Source of the DNA: Aldehydirespirator sp965221185
Lineage (GTDB): Bacteria; Actinomycetota; Acidimicrobiia; Acidimicrobiales; Aldehydirespiratoraceae
DNA: 64,000 nt
Assembly (NCBI GenBank): GCA_965221185.1
Contig: OZ244866.1
Location: forward strand, 930,001-994,000
Direction of reading: 5' to 3'
The first letter of the stretch is position 1. Each line of letters starts with the position of its first letter. Shown here one piece after another: positions 1 through 8,227 of this stretch. The position numbers and the translations under genes are program-made. The notes under the pieces are model-generated. The model was not told the DNA's origin and did no database searches. It saw nothing but the letters and a program-made list of their open reading frames with translations.

Positions 1-549
1 ATCTCCCGGGCGTCGGTGCTGGTCATCGACATCCAGACCGGCTACCTCGACCGGATGCTCGTCACGCCGGTGCGCCGCGCCACGCTGCTGCTCGGCATGA
101 TGGTCGCCGACATCGTTCTGGCCGTGGCGTTGTCGCTCGTCGTGATCGCCATGGGATTCGTCTTCGGCGTGCGTTTCGGAACCGGGCTGCCGGGGATCCT
201 GGTCTTCCTGGTCTTGGCGGTGGCGTGGAGTATCTCGTTCACGGGCTTCCCGTACACGGTGGCCCTGCGCACTGGGAACCCGGCCGCGGTCAACTCGTCA
301 TTCCTGATCTTCTTCCCCTTCGCCTTCCTGACGCCTGCCTACCTGCCGCGCGAGCTGATGACCGGCTGGATGCAGACCGTGGCCGCCTGGAACCCGGTGA
401 CTTACCTGCTCGAGGCGATGCGGTCGCTGATGTCCGACGGCTGGGACGTGGCCTCTCTCGGCAAGGGAGCTGCCGCCATTGCCGGACTGGGTGCCGTCAC
501 GTTCGTGATGGCCTTCCGGTCCCTGGCCCGCCGGGTGGCCACCGGCTAG
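1..549 (+). CDS. ABC-2 type transporter permease, 3' part
   Basis: The reading frame is open at the left edge of the window, so only the C-terminal ~182 residues are present. They contain at least four strongly hydrophobic segments and the region with 'LTPAYLPRE' followed by 'WNPVTYLLEAMR', which is characteristic of the C-terminal half of ABC-2 permeases of the DrrB type (drug, polyketide or polysaccharide export). The ATPase partner should lie upstream, outside the window. The stop codon TAG is the first base block of a tandem array that follows immediately. The family assignment is good; the substrate is unknown. Confidence 0.85.
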   Translation: MSRASVLVIDIQTGYLDRMLVTPVRRATLLLGMMVADIVLAVALSLVVIAMGFVFGVRFGTGLPGILVFLVLAVAWSISFTGFPYTVALRTGNPAAVNSSFLIFFPFAFLTPAYLPRELMTGWMQTVAAWNPVTYLLEAMRSLMSDGWDVASLGKGAAAIAGLGAVTFVMAFRSLARRVATG

Positions 550-828
550 AGGCCGAGCGGGCGAGGCCGTGGCCTGAGCGGCCCGTGAGCGCAGCGAACA
601 AGAGCGGGAAACTAGAGGCCGAGCGGGCGAGGCCGTGGCCTGAGCGGCCCGTGAGCGCAGCGAACAAGAGCGGGAAACTAGAGGCCGAGCGGGCGGGGCC
701 GTGGCCTGAGCGGCCCGTGAGCGCCGCGAACAAGAGCGGGAAACTAGAGGCCGAGCGGGCGGGGCCGTGGCCTGAGCGGCCCGTGAGCGCCGCGAACAAG
801 AGCGGGAAACTAGAGGCCGAGCGGGCGG
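549..828. repeat. Tandem array, four 66-bp units plus partial
   Basis: Units begin at 549, 615, 681 and 747, with a truncated fifth at 813. Copies 1-2 and copies 3-4 differ by a few substitutions, so the array grew in steps. Each unit begins at the upstream gene's stop (CTAGAGGCC) and is a multiple of three long. A single diverged copy of the same sequence is found after iolC at about 8090. No open gene is convincing inside it. Confidence 0.95.
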
Positions 829-904
829 TGACCCATTCGCGCGGCACGTTAGAACTCGCGGCCGGGTTCCCGCCTACTGTCTGGAGCGACCTTAGGGAGG
901 CCGC

Positions 905-1897
905 TTGGAACCTGTGCTCGATGTGGTGGGTGTCGGCAACGCCATCGTCGATGTGATCGCCTCGGTCGATGACTCGTTCATCGTCGCCCACGGGCTGGTG
1001 AAGGGGGCCATGACCCTGGTCAGCGCCGAGAGGTCCGCCGAGTTGTACGACGCCATGCCGTCCGGGATAGCGGCCTCCGGCGGCTCGGCAGCCAACACCA
1101 TGGCCGGTGTGGCTTCCCTTGGCGGCCGGGCGGCGTTCATCGGCAAGGTGCGCGACGACCAACTGGGCGAGGTGTTCGTGCACGACATCCGGGCGACGGG
1201 GGTCGCCTTCGATGTGCCGCCGGCGCCGGACGGCCCGCCCACCGCCCGCTGCCTGATCCAGGTGACCCCCGATGCCGAGCGGACCATGAACACCTTCCTG
1301 GGCACCTCGGCCCTGCTGGGGCCCGCTGATGTGGACACCGGCCTGGTGGCCTCGGCGGGGATCACGTACTGCGAGGGCTATCTGTGGGATGTGCAAGTGG
1401 CCAAGGACGCCATCCGCGTGGCCATGGAGGCCGCCGGCGAGGCCGGCCGGACGGTGGCGCTGGCGCTGAGCGACTCCTACTGCGTGGAGCGCCACCGCGC
1501 CGAGTGGCTCGACCTGATCGAGGACCGCGTCGATGTGGTGTTCGCCAACGAGGCGGAGGTGTGCGCCCTGCACTCGACCGGCGATCTGGCTGCGGCCCGC
1601 GACCGCACGGCTGAGATGGCCCGGACCGTGGTCATCACCCGCGGCGCCCGGGGCTCGGTGGTGGCCGATGGCACGACGGTGGAGGAGGTCTCCGCGGCCC
1701 CGGTTCCGCAGGTCGTGGACGCCACCGGCGCCGGCGACATGTACGCCGCGGGCTTCTTGTGGGGTCTCAGCCGGGGCGCGTCCCTGAGCCGCTGCGCACA
1801 GTTGGGCAGCCTGGTCGCGGCCGAGGTGGTCGGCCATGTGGGCGCTCGTCCCTTGATGTCTCTGTCGGAGCGAGCCGCCGCGGCCGGGTTCGGTTGA
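905..1897 (+). CDS. PfkB-family carbohydrate/nucleoside kinase
   Basis: A 330-residue ribokinase-fold sugar or nucleoside kinase. The N-terminal 'GGSAANTMAGVASLGG' segment matches PfkB signature 1 and the C-terminal 'DATGAGDMYAAGFL' is signature 2, carrying the catalytic Asp and the anion hole. The overall pattern resembles the adenosine/cytidine-kinase-like branch rather than fructokinases, but the substrate cannot be decided from sequence. The TTG start at 905 is chosen because AGGGAGG (894-900) lies just upstream; GTG at 914 is an alternative. It stands alone on the plus strand after the 66-bp array, and its last codons and stop are duplicated in the next array. It lies ~4 kb from the inositol cluster and may or may not belong to it. 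Confidence 0.85.
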   Translation: MEPVLDVVGVGNAIVDVIASVDDSFIVAHGLVKGAMTLVSAERSAELYDAMPSGIAASGGSAANTMAGVASLGGRAAFIGKVRDDQLGEVFVHDIRATGVAFDVPPAPDGPPTARCLIQVTPDAERTMNTFLGTSALLGPADVDTGLVASAGITYCEGYLWDVQVAKDAIRVAMEAAGEAGRTVALALSDSYCVERHRAEWLDLIEDRVDVVFANEAEVCALHSTGDLAAARDRTAEMARTVVITRGARGSVVADGTTVEEVSAAPVPQVVDATGAGDMYAAGFLWGLSRGASLSRCAQLGSLVAAEVVGHVGARPLMSLSERAAAAGFG

Positions 1898-2096
1898 TTG
1901 TTGGGGTTCGGGGCGCGGCCGGGTTCGGTTGATTGTTGGGGTTCGGGGCGCGGCCGGGTTCGGTTGATTGTTGGGGTTCGGGGCGCGGCCGGGTTCGGTT
2001 GATTGTTGGGGTTCGGGGCGCGGCCGGGTTCGGTTGATTGTTGGGGTTCGGGGCGCGGCCGGGTTCGGTTGATTGTTGGGGTTCGGGGCGCGGCCG
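1881..2096. repeat. Tandem array, six 35-bp units
   Basis: Near-identical 35-bp units start at 1881, 1916, 1951, 1986, 2021 and 2056, with a 6-bp remnant at 2091. The first unit overlaps the final codons and TGA stop of the PfkB gene, so every copy carries the same 'GGTTCGGTTGA' end of gene. Since 35 is not a multiple of three, the array is not a coding repeat. Confidence 0.95.
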
Positions 2097-2108
2097 TAGG
2101 CTCAGCGA

Positions 2109-2552
2109 GTGGCGACGATCCGGATCTCGACGGTGGTGCCCGCGGCGCCCGCGGCGGTGTGGGAGGACCTGCGCCACATCGGCCGCCACGTCGACTGGAT
2201 GAGCGACGCCTGCTCGATTCGCTTCCTCACCGAGGCGACTGAGGGCGTCGGCGTACGTTTCGAGTGCGCTACCAGAGTCGGCCCGGTGCGGACCATCGAC
2301 CGCATGGAGGTCACCGAGTGGCGAGACGGCCAAGTCATGGGGATCCGACACCGCGGGGCGGTCTCGGGCACCGGACAGTTCCGGCTCGCGGGATGCCCGG
2401 GACCCGCCGGCGAAACCTATACACGGTTCGAGTGGACTGAGATGCTCCGGTTCCGGTGGTGGATGGGCGGACCGCTCGGTGCGGCCGTGGCCCGTCCGGC
2501 ACTTCGGGCTGTGTGGGCTCGCAACCTCCGCCGTTTCGCGGCCCGGTTCTAA
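2109..2552 (+). CDS. SRPBCC (START/Bet v1-like) family protein
   Basis: A 147-residue protein with the typical SRPBCC opening: a first beta strand, then 'PAAPAAVWEDLRHIGRHVDWM', leading into a helix-grip fold that usually binds a small hydrophobic ligand (polyketide cyclase/dehydrase and lipid-transfer families). GTG start at 2109, 12 bp after the end of the 35-bp array. No catalytic residues can be assigned. It may be transcribed with the PfkB gene, but the array separates them. Confidence 0.7.
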   Translation: MATIRISTVVPAAPAAVWEDLRHIGRHVDWMSDACSIRFLTEATEGVGVRFECATRVGPVRTIDRMEVTEWRDGQVMGIRHRGAVSGTGQFRLAGCPGPAGETYTRFEWTEMLRFRWWMGGPLGAAVARPALRAVWARNLRRFAARF

Positions 2553-2657
2553 CTGCCGATCAGCCCGCAGCGCCTCCCCTGGAGGCGCCCTGTCTCGCTC
2601 GGCCACGAAGTCGGCGGGAACCGCACGCGACCTCACTTCGCCGGAGCGGTGGATTCG

Positions 2658-2730
2658 ACAACACTACATAATACGATTCTAGATGATCATAATATACTTC
2701 ATACAATAACGGTTATTATCAACTCTGGGG
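2658..2730. promoter_or_regulatory. AT-rich promoter region with putative TetR operator
   Basis: A sharply AT-rich patch in GC-rich DNA directly upstream of the TetR gene. It holds a perfect inverted repeat AATAAC-G-GTTATT at 2705-2717, the size and symmetry expected of a TetR-family half-site pair. Autoregulation of the following gene is the simplest reading; it is inferred, not shown. Confidence 0.5.
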
Positions 2731-2812
2731 CAGCAATGGGCGATGCAGCAATGAATGGTGCCGCACCAGACATTGACGTCACCGATGACGTCCCTTCGGA
2801 GTCACCGGAGCG

Positions 2813-3433
2813 ATGACGGGAGTCAGCCGGTCGCAGGCAGTCACGGAGCGCCTACTGGATGCGGCTGTCGAGGTGTTCGCGGAGCGCGGGTTCGAGGCCG
2901 CACGCGTCGCTGAGATTGCCCGCCGCGCCGACCTCACCACCGGAGCCATCTACGCCCGCTGGCCAGGCAAGCATGAACTGATCGTCGACGCTGTCCGCCA
3001 CGTCGTTCCGCAGTTCATGCACCTCTCGCTGGCCGCCGCTGACGCGCCGGCACCCGAGACCCTCATCGCCCTGGGCACGCGTGTGATGAACACCCTGAAC
3101 GCCCGGTCTCGCGACGTGATGCTGGAGGCGTTCGTCAGCGCCAGGCGCGATGATGACTTCCGCGCTGCCGTCTCCCGATCCATGGAGGAGGAGGCGGTGC
3201 GTCTGGGGGAGATGGTGTCCAGGGCCAAGGCCGAGGGATCCATCGACCCTGATCTGAGCACCCGCGCCATTGTCGCGTTCTACCAGGCTCTGGGTCTCGG
3301 CATGCACCTGGTCGTCTCAGCCAGATCCGAGGGCGGCCGTGTTCCCCGAGCAGAGTGGGAGGCATTGATCGCTCGGCTGGTCGCGGCGGTGGGCCCTCCG
3401 GCTTCTGGGAGCCGGTCGTCGCTAGAGGAGTGA
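2813..3433 (+). CDS. TetR/AcrR family transcriptional regulator
   Basis: A 206-residue repressor. Residues ~10-55 form the TetR helix-turn-helix with the usual 'VFAERGFEAARVAEIARRADLTTGAIYARWPGK' type pattern; the rest is an all-helical ligand-binding and dimerisation domain. ATG start at 2813 with CGGAG upstream. The next gene, 40 bp downstream on the same strand, is a crotonase, so control of a fatty-acyl or CoA-linked degradation step is likely. The ligand is unknown. Confidence 0.9.
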   Translation: MTGVSRSQAVTERLLDAAVEVFAERGFEAARVAEIARRADLTTGAIYARWPGKHELIVDAVRHVVPQFMHLSLAAADAPAPETLIALGTRVMNTLNARSRDVMLEAFVSARRDDDFRAAVSRSMEEEAVRLGEMVSRAKAEGSIDPDLSTRAIVAFYQALGLGMHLVVSARSEGGRVPRAEWEALIARLVAAVGPPASGSRSSLEE

Positions 3434-3472
3434 CCCACTGTCGGCACGGGGACGCGTGGGTACGCTGCGGGC

Positions 3473-4312
3473 GTGGGGTACACGTGCTTCGAGGTGGAGG
3501 AGTCCGATCGCATGGCCCACGTGCGCCTCAGCCGCGGCGAACAGCTCAACACCATGATCCCGGAGTTCTGGGCGGAGCTGCCCGCCATCGTGGACGAGAT
3601 CTCCGACGCGGGACGGGCCCGGGTGATCGTGCTGTCGGCGGAGGGCCGGCACTTCTGCGCCGGCATGGACCTGTCGGTGTTCGCCGACGACTCGAGCCTC
3701 CAGGGCGAGACGGGTGAGATCGGGCGCCGCCGGGCCAATCTCCGGCTGAACCTGCTGCACCTTCAGCGCTCGTTCACCGCGCTGGAGCAGGCCCGCATGC
3801 CGGTGCTGGCCGCCATCCAGGGCGCCTGCGTGGGCGGCGCGGTCGATCTGGTGACTGCGGCCGACTGCCGGTACGCCACCGCCGACGCTTGGTTCTCGAT
3901 ACATGAGATCAATATCGGGATGACCGCCGACGTGGGCACCCTGCAGCGCCTGCCCAAGCTCATTCCATCCGGCGTGGCCCGCGAGTACGCGTACACGGGC
4001 CGCCGCCTGGTGGCGCAGCGGGCCCACCAGTTGGGCTTAGTCAACGAGGTCTTCGACGATCGGGACTCGATGATGGCCGCGGTGATGGAGACAGCCGCGG
4101 AGATCGCGGCCAAATCGCCGCTGGCGTTGCATGGCACCAAGGAGGCCTTCAACTACAGCCGCGACCACACGGTGGAGGACTCTCTTCGCCACATCGCCCT
4201 GTGGCAGGCGGGGATGCTCCACCCCCAGGACCTCGCCGAGTCGTTCGCGGCTCAGGCCGAGGGGCGCCCGCCCTCCTACGAGCACCTGCCCGAGGTGCAG
4301 CGCGGCCTGTGA
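3473..4312 (+). CDS. Enoyl-CoA hydratase/isomerase, dienoyl-CoA isomerase-like
   Basis: A 279-residue crotonase-fold protein. The oxyanion-hole segments 'GRHFCAGMDLSVF' and 'IQGACVGGAVDLVTAADCRYA' are present. The stretch 'IHEINIGMTADVGTLQRLPK' closely matches delta3,5-delta2,4-dienoyl-CoA isomerase (ECH1), including the acidic residues (Asp of GAVDL, Glu of HEI, Asp of TADVG) that set this enzyme apart from plain hydratases. It probably acts in beta-oxidation of unsaturated acyl-CoA. GTG start at 3473. It lies downstream of the TetR gene and may be its target. The crotonase fold is certain; the isomerase subtype is likely. Confidence 0.8.
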   Translation: MGYTCFEVEESDRMAHVRLSRGEQLNTMIPEFWAELPAIVDEISDAGRARVIVLSAEGRHFCAGMDLSVFADDSSLQGETGEIGRRRANLRLNLLHLQRSFTALEQARMPVLAAIQGACVGGAVDLVTAADCRYATADAWFSIHEINIGMTADVGTLQRLPKLIPSGVAREYAYTGRRLVAQRAHQLGLVNEVFDDRDSMMAAVMETAAEIAAKSPLALHGTKEAFNYSRDHTVEDSLRHIALWQAGMLHPQDLAESFAAQAEGRPPSYEHLPEVQRGL

Positions 4313-4334
4313 GCCGCCCTCCGCGCCAGCGCGA

Positions 4335-4940
4335 TCAGATGTCCAGGACCGGCCTGTAGCGCAGTTCCAGGTCTCCGAGGCGCACCAGCATCGAGGCGAT
4401 CCATCCGCCCAGGGCGTTGAAGTGCTTGTCGAGTTCCGCGCCGTCGGACAGGCCGGCCTCGTCGAGTTCGTAGACCCCCTCGTAGCTCACATCGATGGCG
4501 TACTCGGTGGCGTCGGCGTCGTCGAGATCCTCGGCATACAGCGACTCCACCCTGGGTCCTCCCCGTTTGAGGTGCTCGCTGCCGATGTCGGGGCTGGCGG
4601 GGGGCAGCACGCTTAGGACCATCGCTGGCTCGGGCGCCCCGGCCAGGCACTGGGCCCGCAGCAGGATCTTGATCTCGATGCGCGGCGGCTCGACGTAGCC
4701 GTCCCCCGCGTACCAGCTCAAGTACGCGGCCTGCGACCATGTGGGCCAAACGCAGCTGACATCGGCGCATACCCGGGGCGGCTGTCCCTCCCCGGGCAGG
4801 GCGTAGGAGTTCTCCCACGAGACGTCGCCCATCAGCACATCGGTCTGGAAGCGCTCCTCGCCCGCCTGACGCTCCAGCAGCGCGTCCTCGAACGCGTCGC
4901 GCAGGGCACCTATGGCGTCGGTGAAGACATGGTCGAGCAT
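4335..4940 (-). CDS. Conserved hypothetical protein, ~201 aa
   Basis: Starts at ATG 4940 (MLDHVFTDAIGALRD), 13 bp after the stop of the LacI gene on the same strand, so it is probably co-transcribed. The protein is soluble, acidic and rich in Trp and Tyr, with no signal peptide or membrane segment and no motif I recognise. Its position behind the inositol regulator suggests a link to that regulon, but no function can be assigned. Confidence 0.6.
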   Translation of the reverse strand: MLDHVFTDAIGALRDAFEDALLERQAGEERFQTDVLMGDVSWENSYALPGEGQPPRVCADVSCVWPTWSQAAYLSWYAGDGYVEPPRIEIKILLRAQCLAGAPEPAMVLSVLPPASPDIGSEHLKRGGPRVESLYAEDLDDADATEYAIDVSYEGVYELDEAGLSDGAELDKHFNALGGWIASMLVRLGDLELRYRPVLDI

Positions 4941-4953
4941 CGTCAGGTCCGCT

Positions 4954-6009
4954 TCATGGCCGTGGCGCCGACAGTAGCGCCGCTTCGCGGGGCGGTCCGG
5001 TGGTGGAGCGCACCACCAGCTCGGGCTGAAGCGTGTGGCGCACCGGCTGGCCGGAGCCGTCGGAGATGCGCTGCAGCAGGGTGTCGACCGCGAGGCGTCC
5101 CATCGCCAACGTCGGCTGGTTGATGGTGGTGAGCGACAAGTGACGCAAGGCAGAGATGAAGGTGTTGTCAAAGCCGACGAGCGACACGTCGCCGGGCACG
5201 TTGACGCCCGCGTCGTCGAGCCGGTCTAGCGCACCGGCCGCGAGCAGGTCGTTGAAGGCGAAGATGGCCGTCGGCGGGTCGCGCTCAGCCAGCAGGGCGT
5301 CGACAACTGCGAGCGCGTCGGCTTCGTCGTCGCCCGCTGGGCGGATGTCGATGAAGTCACCGGCACCTGCAGCGCGCATGCCCGACCGGTAACCGGATCG
5401 GCGCTCCGCTGCGGACACGTTGGCACCTCCGTCCAAGTGGACGATCCGCGTGTGGCCCAGCGCCGCCAGGTGTTCCACTGCGAGTTCGGCTCCCCGTCGA
5501 CCGTCCGTGCCGATGGTGTCGACTTCGGGATGGGCCGCACCGGTCGCCACCGCCACGCAGGGAGCGGCCGTGCCGATCCGGCCCAGATCGTCGTCTCCGA
5601 CCCGAGGGCCGACCAGTGCCATCCCCTCCACCCGCAGCTGCAGAAAGGTCTCGACCGCATCCAGCTCTCGCTGAGCATCGCGACCGCCGTTGAGGATGAG
5701 CACTCGGAAGTCGTGCTCGTCGGCCTCCGCCTCGATCCCGTCGACGACCTCTCCGAAGAACGGGTTGCGCAGGTCGTCGACCAGAACGCCGATCGTGTGG
5801 GTGCGCTGCCGGGCGAGGTTTCGGGCCATCAGATTGGGCCGGTACCCCAGCTCGCGCGCGGCCCGCAGCACCGCGCTGCGCTTCTGGTCGGACACCTGTG
5901 GCGAGTCCCTGATCACCAACGACACGAGGGCGCGCGACACGCCGGCCCGCTCGGCCACGTCCGCCATGGTTGGGCGGTTCATGGCTGCCACGCGTGTGTG
6001 GCTTGACAT
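4954..6009 (-). CDS. LacI-family transcriptional regulator of the inositol cluster
   Basis: About 351 residues. The N-terminal DNA-binding domain has the canonical 'MADVAERAGVSRALVSLVI' helix-turn-helix plus the hinge segment 'GYRPNLMARNLA', followed by a periplasmic-binding-like effector domain ending in 'LVGFDNTFIS' and 'LTTINQP'. ATG 6009 is taken as the start; ATG 5982 is possible, and an upstream ATG at 6033 is rejected because it would lie inside the operator. The gene diverges from iolE across a perfect palindrome and is the obvious cluster repressor, probably relieved by an inositol-pathway intermediate. Confidence 0.88.
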   Translation of the reverse strand: MSSHTRVAAMNRPTMADVAERAGVSRALVSLVIRDSPQVSDQKRSAVLRAARELGYRPNLMARNLARQRTHTIGVLVDDLRNPFFGEVVDGIEAEADEHDFRVLILNGGRDAQRELDAVETFLQLRVEGMALVGPRVGDDDLGRIGTAAPCVAVATGAAHPEVDTIGTDGRRGAELAVEHLAALGHTRIVHLDGGANVSAAERRSGYRSGMRAAGAGDFIDIRPAGDDEADALAVVDALLAERDPPTAIFAFNDLLAAGALDRLDDAGVNVPGDVSLVGFDNTFISALRHLSLTTINQPTLAMGRLAVDTLLQRISDGSGQPVRHTLQPELVVRSTTGPPREAALLSAPRP

Positions 6010-6031
6010 GTCACGGCGGGCAGGATAGACC

Positions 6032-6047
6032 ATTAGAGCGCTCTAAT
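6032..6047. promoter_or_regulatory. LacI-family operator
   Basis: Perfect 16-bp palindrome ATTAGAGCGCTCTAAT with the central CG step typical of LacI/PurR-type operators. It lies between the divergently transcribed LacI gene and iolE, so one site could control both. Confidence 0.8.
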
Positions 6048-6144
6048 TCAAGAGGGCGACGGGAATGAGCGGGGGCAGTACGGGGCAGATGTCTTTACGG
6101 CGATCCAGATCCTTGGGCCTGCGAGGATCAGCAGTGAGCGGCGC

Positions 6145-7041
6145 GTGAGCACCGTGACGCGCACGGTGCTTCTTGATCGGGTTGCCACCGCTCCCATCAG
6201 TTGGGGCGTGTGCGAGGTCCCGGGCTGGGGATACCAGCTCCCCGTCGACCGGGTGCTCGCCGAGATGGCCGAAGCCGGCTTCACCCACACCGAGCTCGGG
6301 GCCCTCGGCTACCTGCCGACCGAACCGGCGGAGTTGCGGAACACGCTCGACCGCTACGGCCTGAGCCTGCTGGGCGGCTTCGTGCCGCTCGTGCTGCACG
6401 ATCCGAGCCGCGCCGAGGAGACGCGCGCCGCGGCGCGCCGTTGGGCCACGCTGATTTCCGGCGGCGGAGGCCAGTTCTTCGTCACCTGCGCAGTCAGCCG
6501 CACCGACGACTGGCGCCAGGCAGCCTTGGGCGACGCCGAGTGGTCGGTGCTGTGTGACTCGCTGCCGGGCATCGACCGCATCGCGGCCGAGCACGGCCTG
6601 CAGCAGGTGTTCCACTCCCACTTCGGGTCTCTGGTAGAGACGGACGCCGAGCTGACCAGGATCCTGCAGGGCTCGGAGGTGTCCCTCGTGCTGGACACCG
6701 CGCACATCACCATCGGCGGGACCGATGTCGTGAGACTGTTGGATCGTTACGCGCGCCGCGTGGGCCTAGTCCACCTAAAGGACCTGGAGCCCTCCCTCGC
6801 GGTGCGCTTGAAGGCGGGGGAGTTGTCCCTGATGCAGGCCGTGCAGGGGGGCCTGTTCCCGCCGTTAGGTCGAGGAGAGGTGGCGATCGCTGAGATCGTC
6901 ACTCGTCTCGAAGAGTCAGGACGAGACCTTTGGTACGTCCTGGAGCAGGACGCCGCCATCGCCGAGGACGATGTGTCGGCGGTCGCCCGGCTCAGATGCA
7001 ATGCCGATCTGAGCCTGGAGTTCCTGCGAGGCGCAAGCTGA
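6145..7041 (+). CDS. iolE: Inosose dehydratase (2-keto-myo-inositol dehydratase)
   Basis: A 298-residue xylose-isomerase-like TIM barrel that dehydrates scyllo-inosose to the trihydroxycyclohexane-dione. The N-terminal 'APISWGVCEVPGWG' is a strong IolE/MocC signature; metal ligands are expected at the Glu of 'FTHTELG', 'HSHFG', 'LDTAH' and 'VHLKD', all present. First gene of the plus-strand inositol cluster, behind the LacI operator. GTG 6145 is used; GTG 6154 and 6166 are in frame and the start is uncertain. A strong hairpin overlaps the first codons. The stop is followed directly by a 70-bp gap to iolC. Confidence 0.88.
   Translation: MSTVTRTVLLDRVATAPISWGVCEVPGWGYQLPVDRVLAEMAEAGFTHTELGALGYLPTEPAELRNTLDRYGLSLLGGFVPLVLHDPSRAEETRAAARRWATLISGGGGQFFVTCAVSRTDDWRQAALGDAEWSVLCDSLPGIDRIAAEHGLQQVFHSHFGSLVETDAELTRILQGSEVSLVLDTAHITIGGTDVVRLLDRYARRVGLVHLKDLEPSLAVRLKAGELSLMQAVQGGLFPPLGRGEVAIAEIVTRLEESGRDLWYVLEQDAAIAEDDVSAVARLRCNADLSLEFLRGAS
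6148..6170 (+). promoter_or_regulatory. Hairpin over the iolE start
   Basis: AGCACCGTG (6148-6156) is perfectly complementary to CACGGTGCT (6162-6170) with a 5-nt loop. A 9-bp GC-rich stem over the first codons could limit ribosome access or, if transcription starts close by, shape the mRNA 5' end. Function is inferred only. Confidence 0.4.
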
Positions 7042-7111
7042 TGGTGTCCCGCCTCGAGCTGGGGGCCGCCGCCGGCTCGGCAACGGCCCCGAATCGTTCC
7101 CGGTACCGCAG

Positions 7112-8071
7112 ATGACCGGACTCGAGCTGCTCACGGTCGGTCGCGTCAGCGTCGACCTGTACCCGCAGCAGAGCGGCGTGCCTCTCAGCGAGGTGGAGTC
7201 GTTCGCCAAGTCGATCGGCGGATCGCCCACCAATGTGGCCGTGGCCGCGGCCCGTCTCGGCCGGCGCGCGGCGATAGTCACCCGTGTCGGCGACGACGGG
7301 TTCGGCGACTACATCCGCGCTGCCCTCGCCAAGCGCTTCGGCGTGGTCAACGACTATGTGTCGGTGGATCCGGACCTGCGCACCGCCCTGGCATTCTGCG
7401 CGCTGGATCCTCCGACTGACCCGCCCCTGCTCTTCTACCGGGAGCCCCGCGGTCCCGACATGAACTTGACCATCGACGACATGCCCGCCGTGGCTGAGAC
7501 CGTTCCAGTCCTGTGGGTCACCGGCTCCCGCTTCGCTCAGGAGCCGTCCCGCTCGGCGTTGCGAGCGCTGCTGGAGCGGCGCGGCCGGGCGGACCACACC
7601 GTGATCGACCTCGACTGCCGCGCCAGCTTCTGGTCGTCGCCGGCCGATGCGTCCGCGGAGATCGGCCCGGCCATCGAACATGTGACGGTGGCGGTCGGGA
7701 ACCGGGCCGAGTGCGATATCGCAGTTGGAACCTCCGATCCCCACGCCGCGGCCGACCGGCTTCTGAAGTGGGGCGTCAAACTGGCGGTGGTCAAGATGGG
7801 CGCCGATGGCGTGCTTGTGGCCACGCCCGACGGTCGTTGCTCGGTTGCGCCCGTGAAGGTGGATGTCGTGTGCGGCCTCGGCGCGGGCGACGCCTTCGGC
7901 GGAGCGCTGGCCGATGGACTGCTCGCCGGGCTCGACCCGGTGGAGATAGTCACGAGGGCCAATGCGGCCGGCGCCATCGTGGCCAGCCGCCTGACGTGCG
8001 CCGACGCCATGCCCACCGCCGCCGAGATCGACGCAGTGCTCAGAGGCCGAGCGGATCGGCCGCAGTCATGA
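7112..8071 (+). CDS. iolC: 5-dehydro-2-deoxygluconokinase
   Basis: A 319-residue PfkB kinase that phosphorylates 2-deoxy-5-keto-D-gluconate. It begins 'LELLTVGRVSVDLYPQQ', has 'SIGGSPTNVAVAAARLG' (signature 1) and 'GLGAGDAFGGALADGLL' (signature 2 with catalytic Asp), a pattern typical of IolC. ATG 7112. It sits 70 bp behind iolE in the inositol cluster, which makes this assignment firmer than for the isolated PfkB kinase at 905. Its stop is followed by a degenerate copy of the 66-bp repeat. Confidence 0.88.
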   Translation: MTGLELLTVGRVSVDLYPQQSGVPLSEVESFAKSIGGSPTNVAVAAARLGRRAAIVTRVGDDGFGDYIRAALAKRFGVVNDYVSVDPDLRTALAFCALDPPTDPPLLFYREPRGPDMNLTIDDMPAVAETVPVLWVTGSRFAQEPSRSALRALLERRGRADHTVIDLDCRASFWSSPADASAEIGPAIEHVTVAVGNRAECDIAVGTSDPHAAADRLLKWGVKLAVVKMGADGVLVATPDGRCSVAPVKVDVVCGLGAGDAFGGALADGLLAGLDPVEIVTRANAAGAIVASRLTCADAMPTAAEIDAVLRGRADRPQS

Positions 8072-8089
8072 GGATCTTCGCATGGCGCT

Positions 8090-8143
8090 GAGCGAGGCCG
8101 TGGCCCGAGCGGCCCGTGAGCGCAGCGAACAAGAGCGGGAAAC
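8090..8143. repeat. Dispersed single copy of the 66-bp repeat
   Basis: About 54 bp nearly identical to the core of the array at 549-828 (from the GAGCG..GAGGCC part to GCGGGAAAC), lying just behind iolC. It shows the unit can occur singly and away from the array. The remaining bases up to 8227 hold no convincing gene. Confidence 0.85.
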
Positions 8144-8227
8144 ACGACGCTGCATCACGAGGCGTCAGCACCTGCCCGCGCATGTTCTTAGAGGTTCGGA
8201 CCCGGGCGACGGTCGGGTGGTGGCGGC

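Noticed and set aside
497..1837. Long minus-strand open frame opposite the PfkB gene
   Set aside because: It runs antisense to a clear kinase, contains the 66-bp repeats as peptide repeats and has no family-like sequence; high GC creates such frames.
549..2096. CRISPR array
   Set aside because: Units are directly adjacent without variable spacers; these are tandem repeats. No cas genes are in the window.
6010..6033. Upstream ATG 6033 as the LacI start
   Set aside because: It would place the operator within the coding region and adds residues not typical of LacI N-termini.
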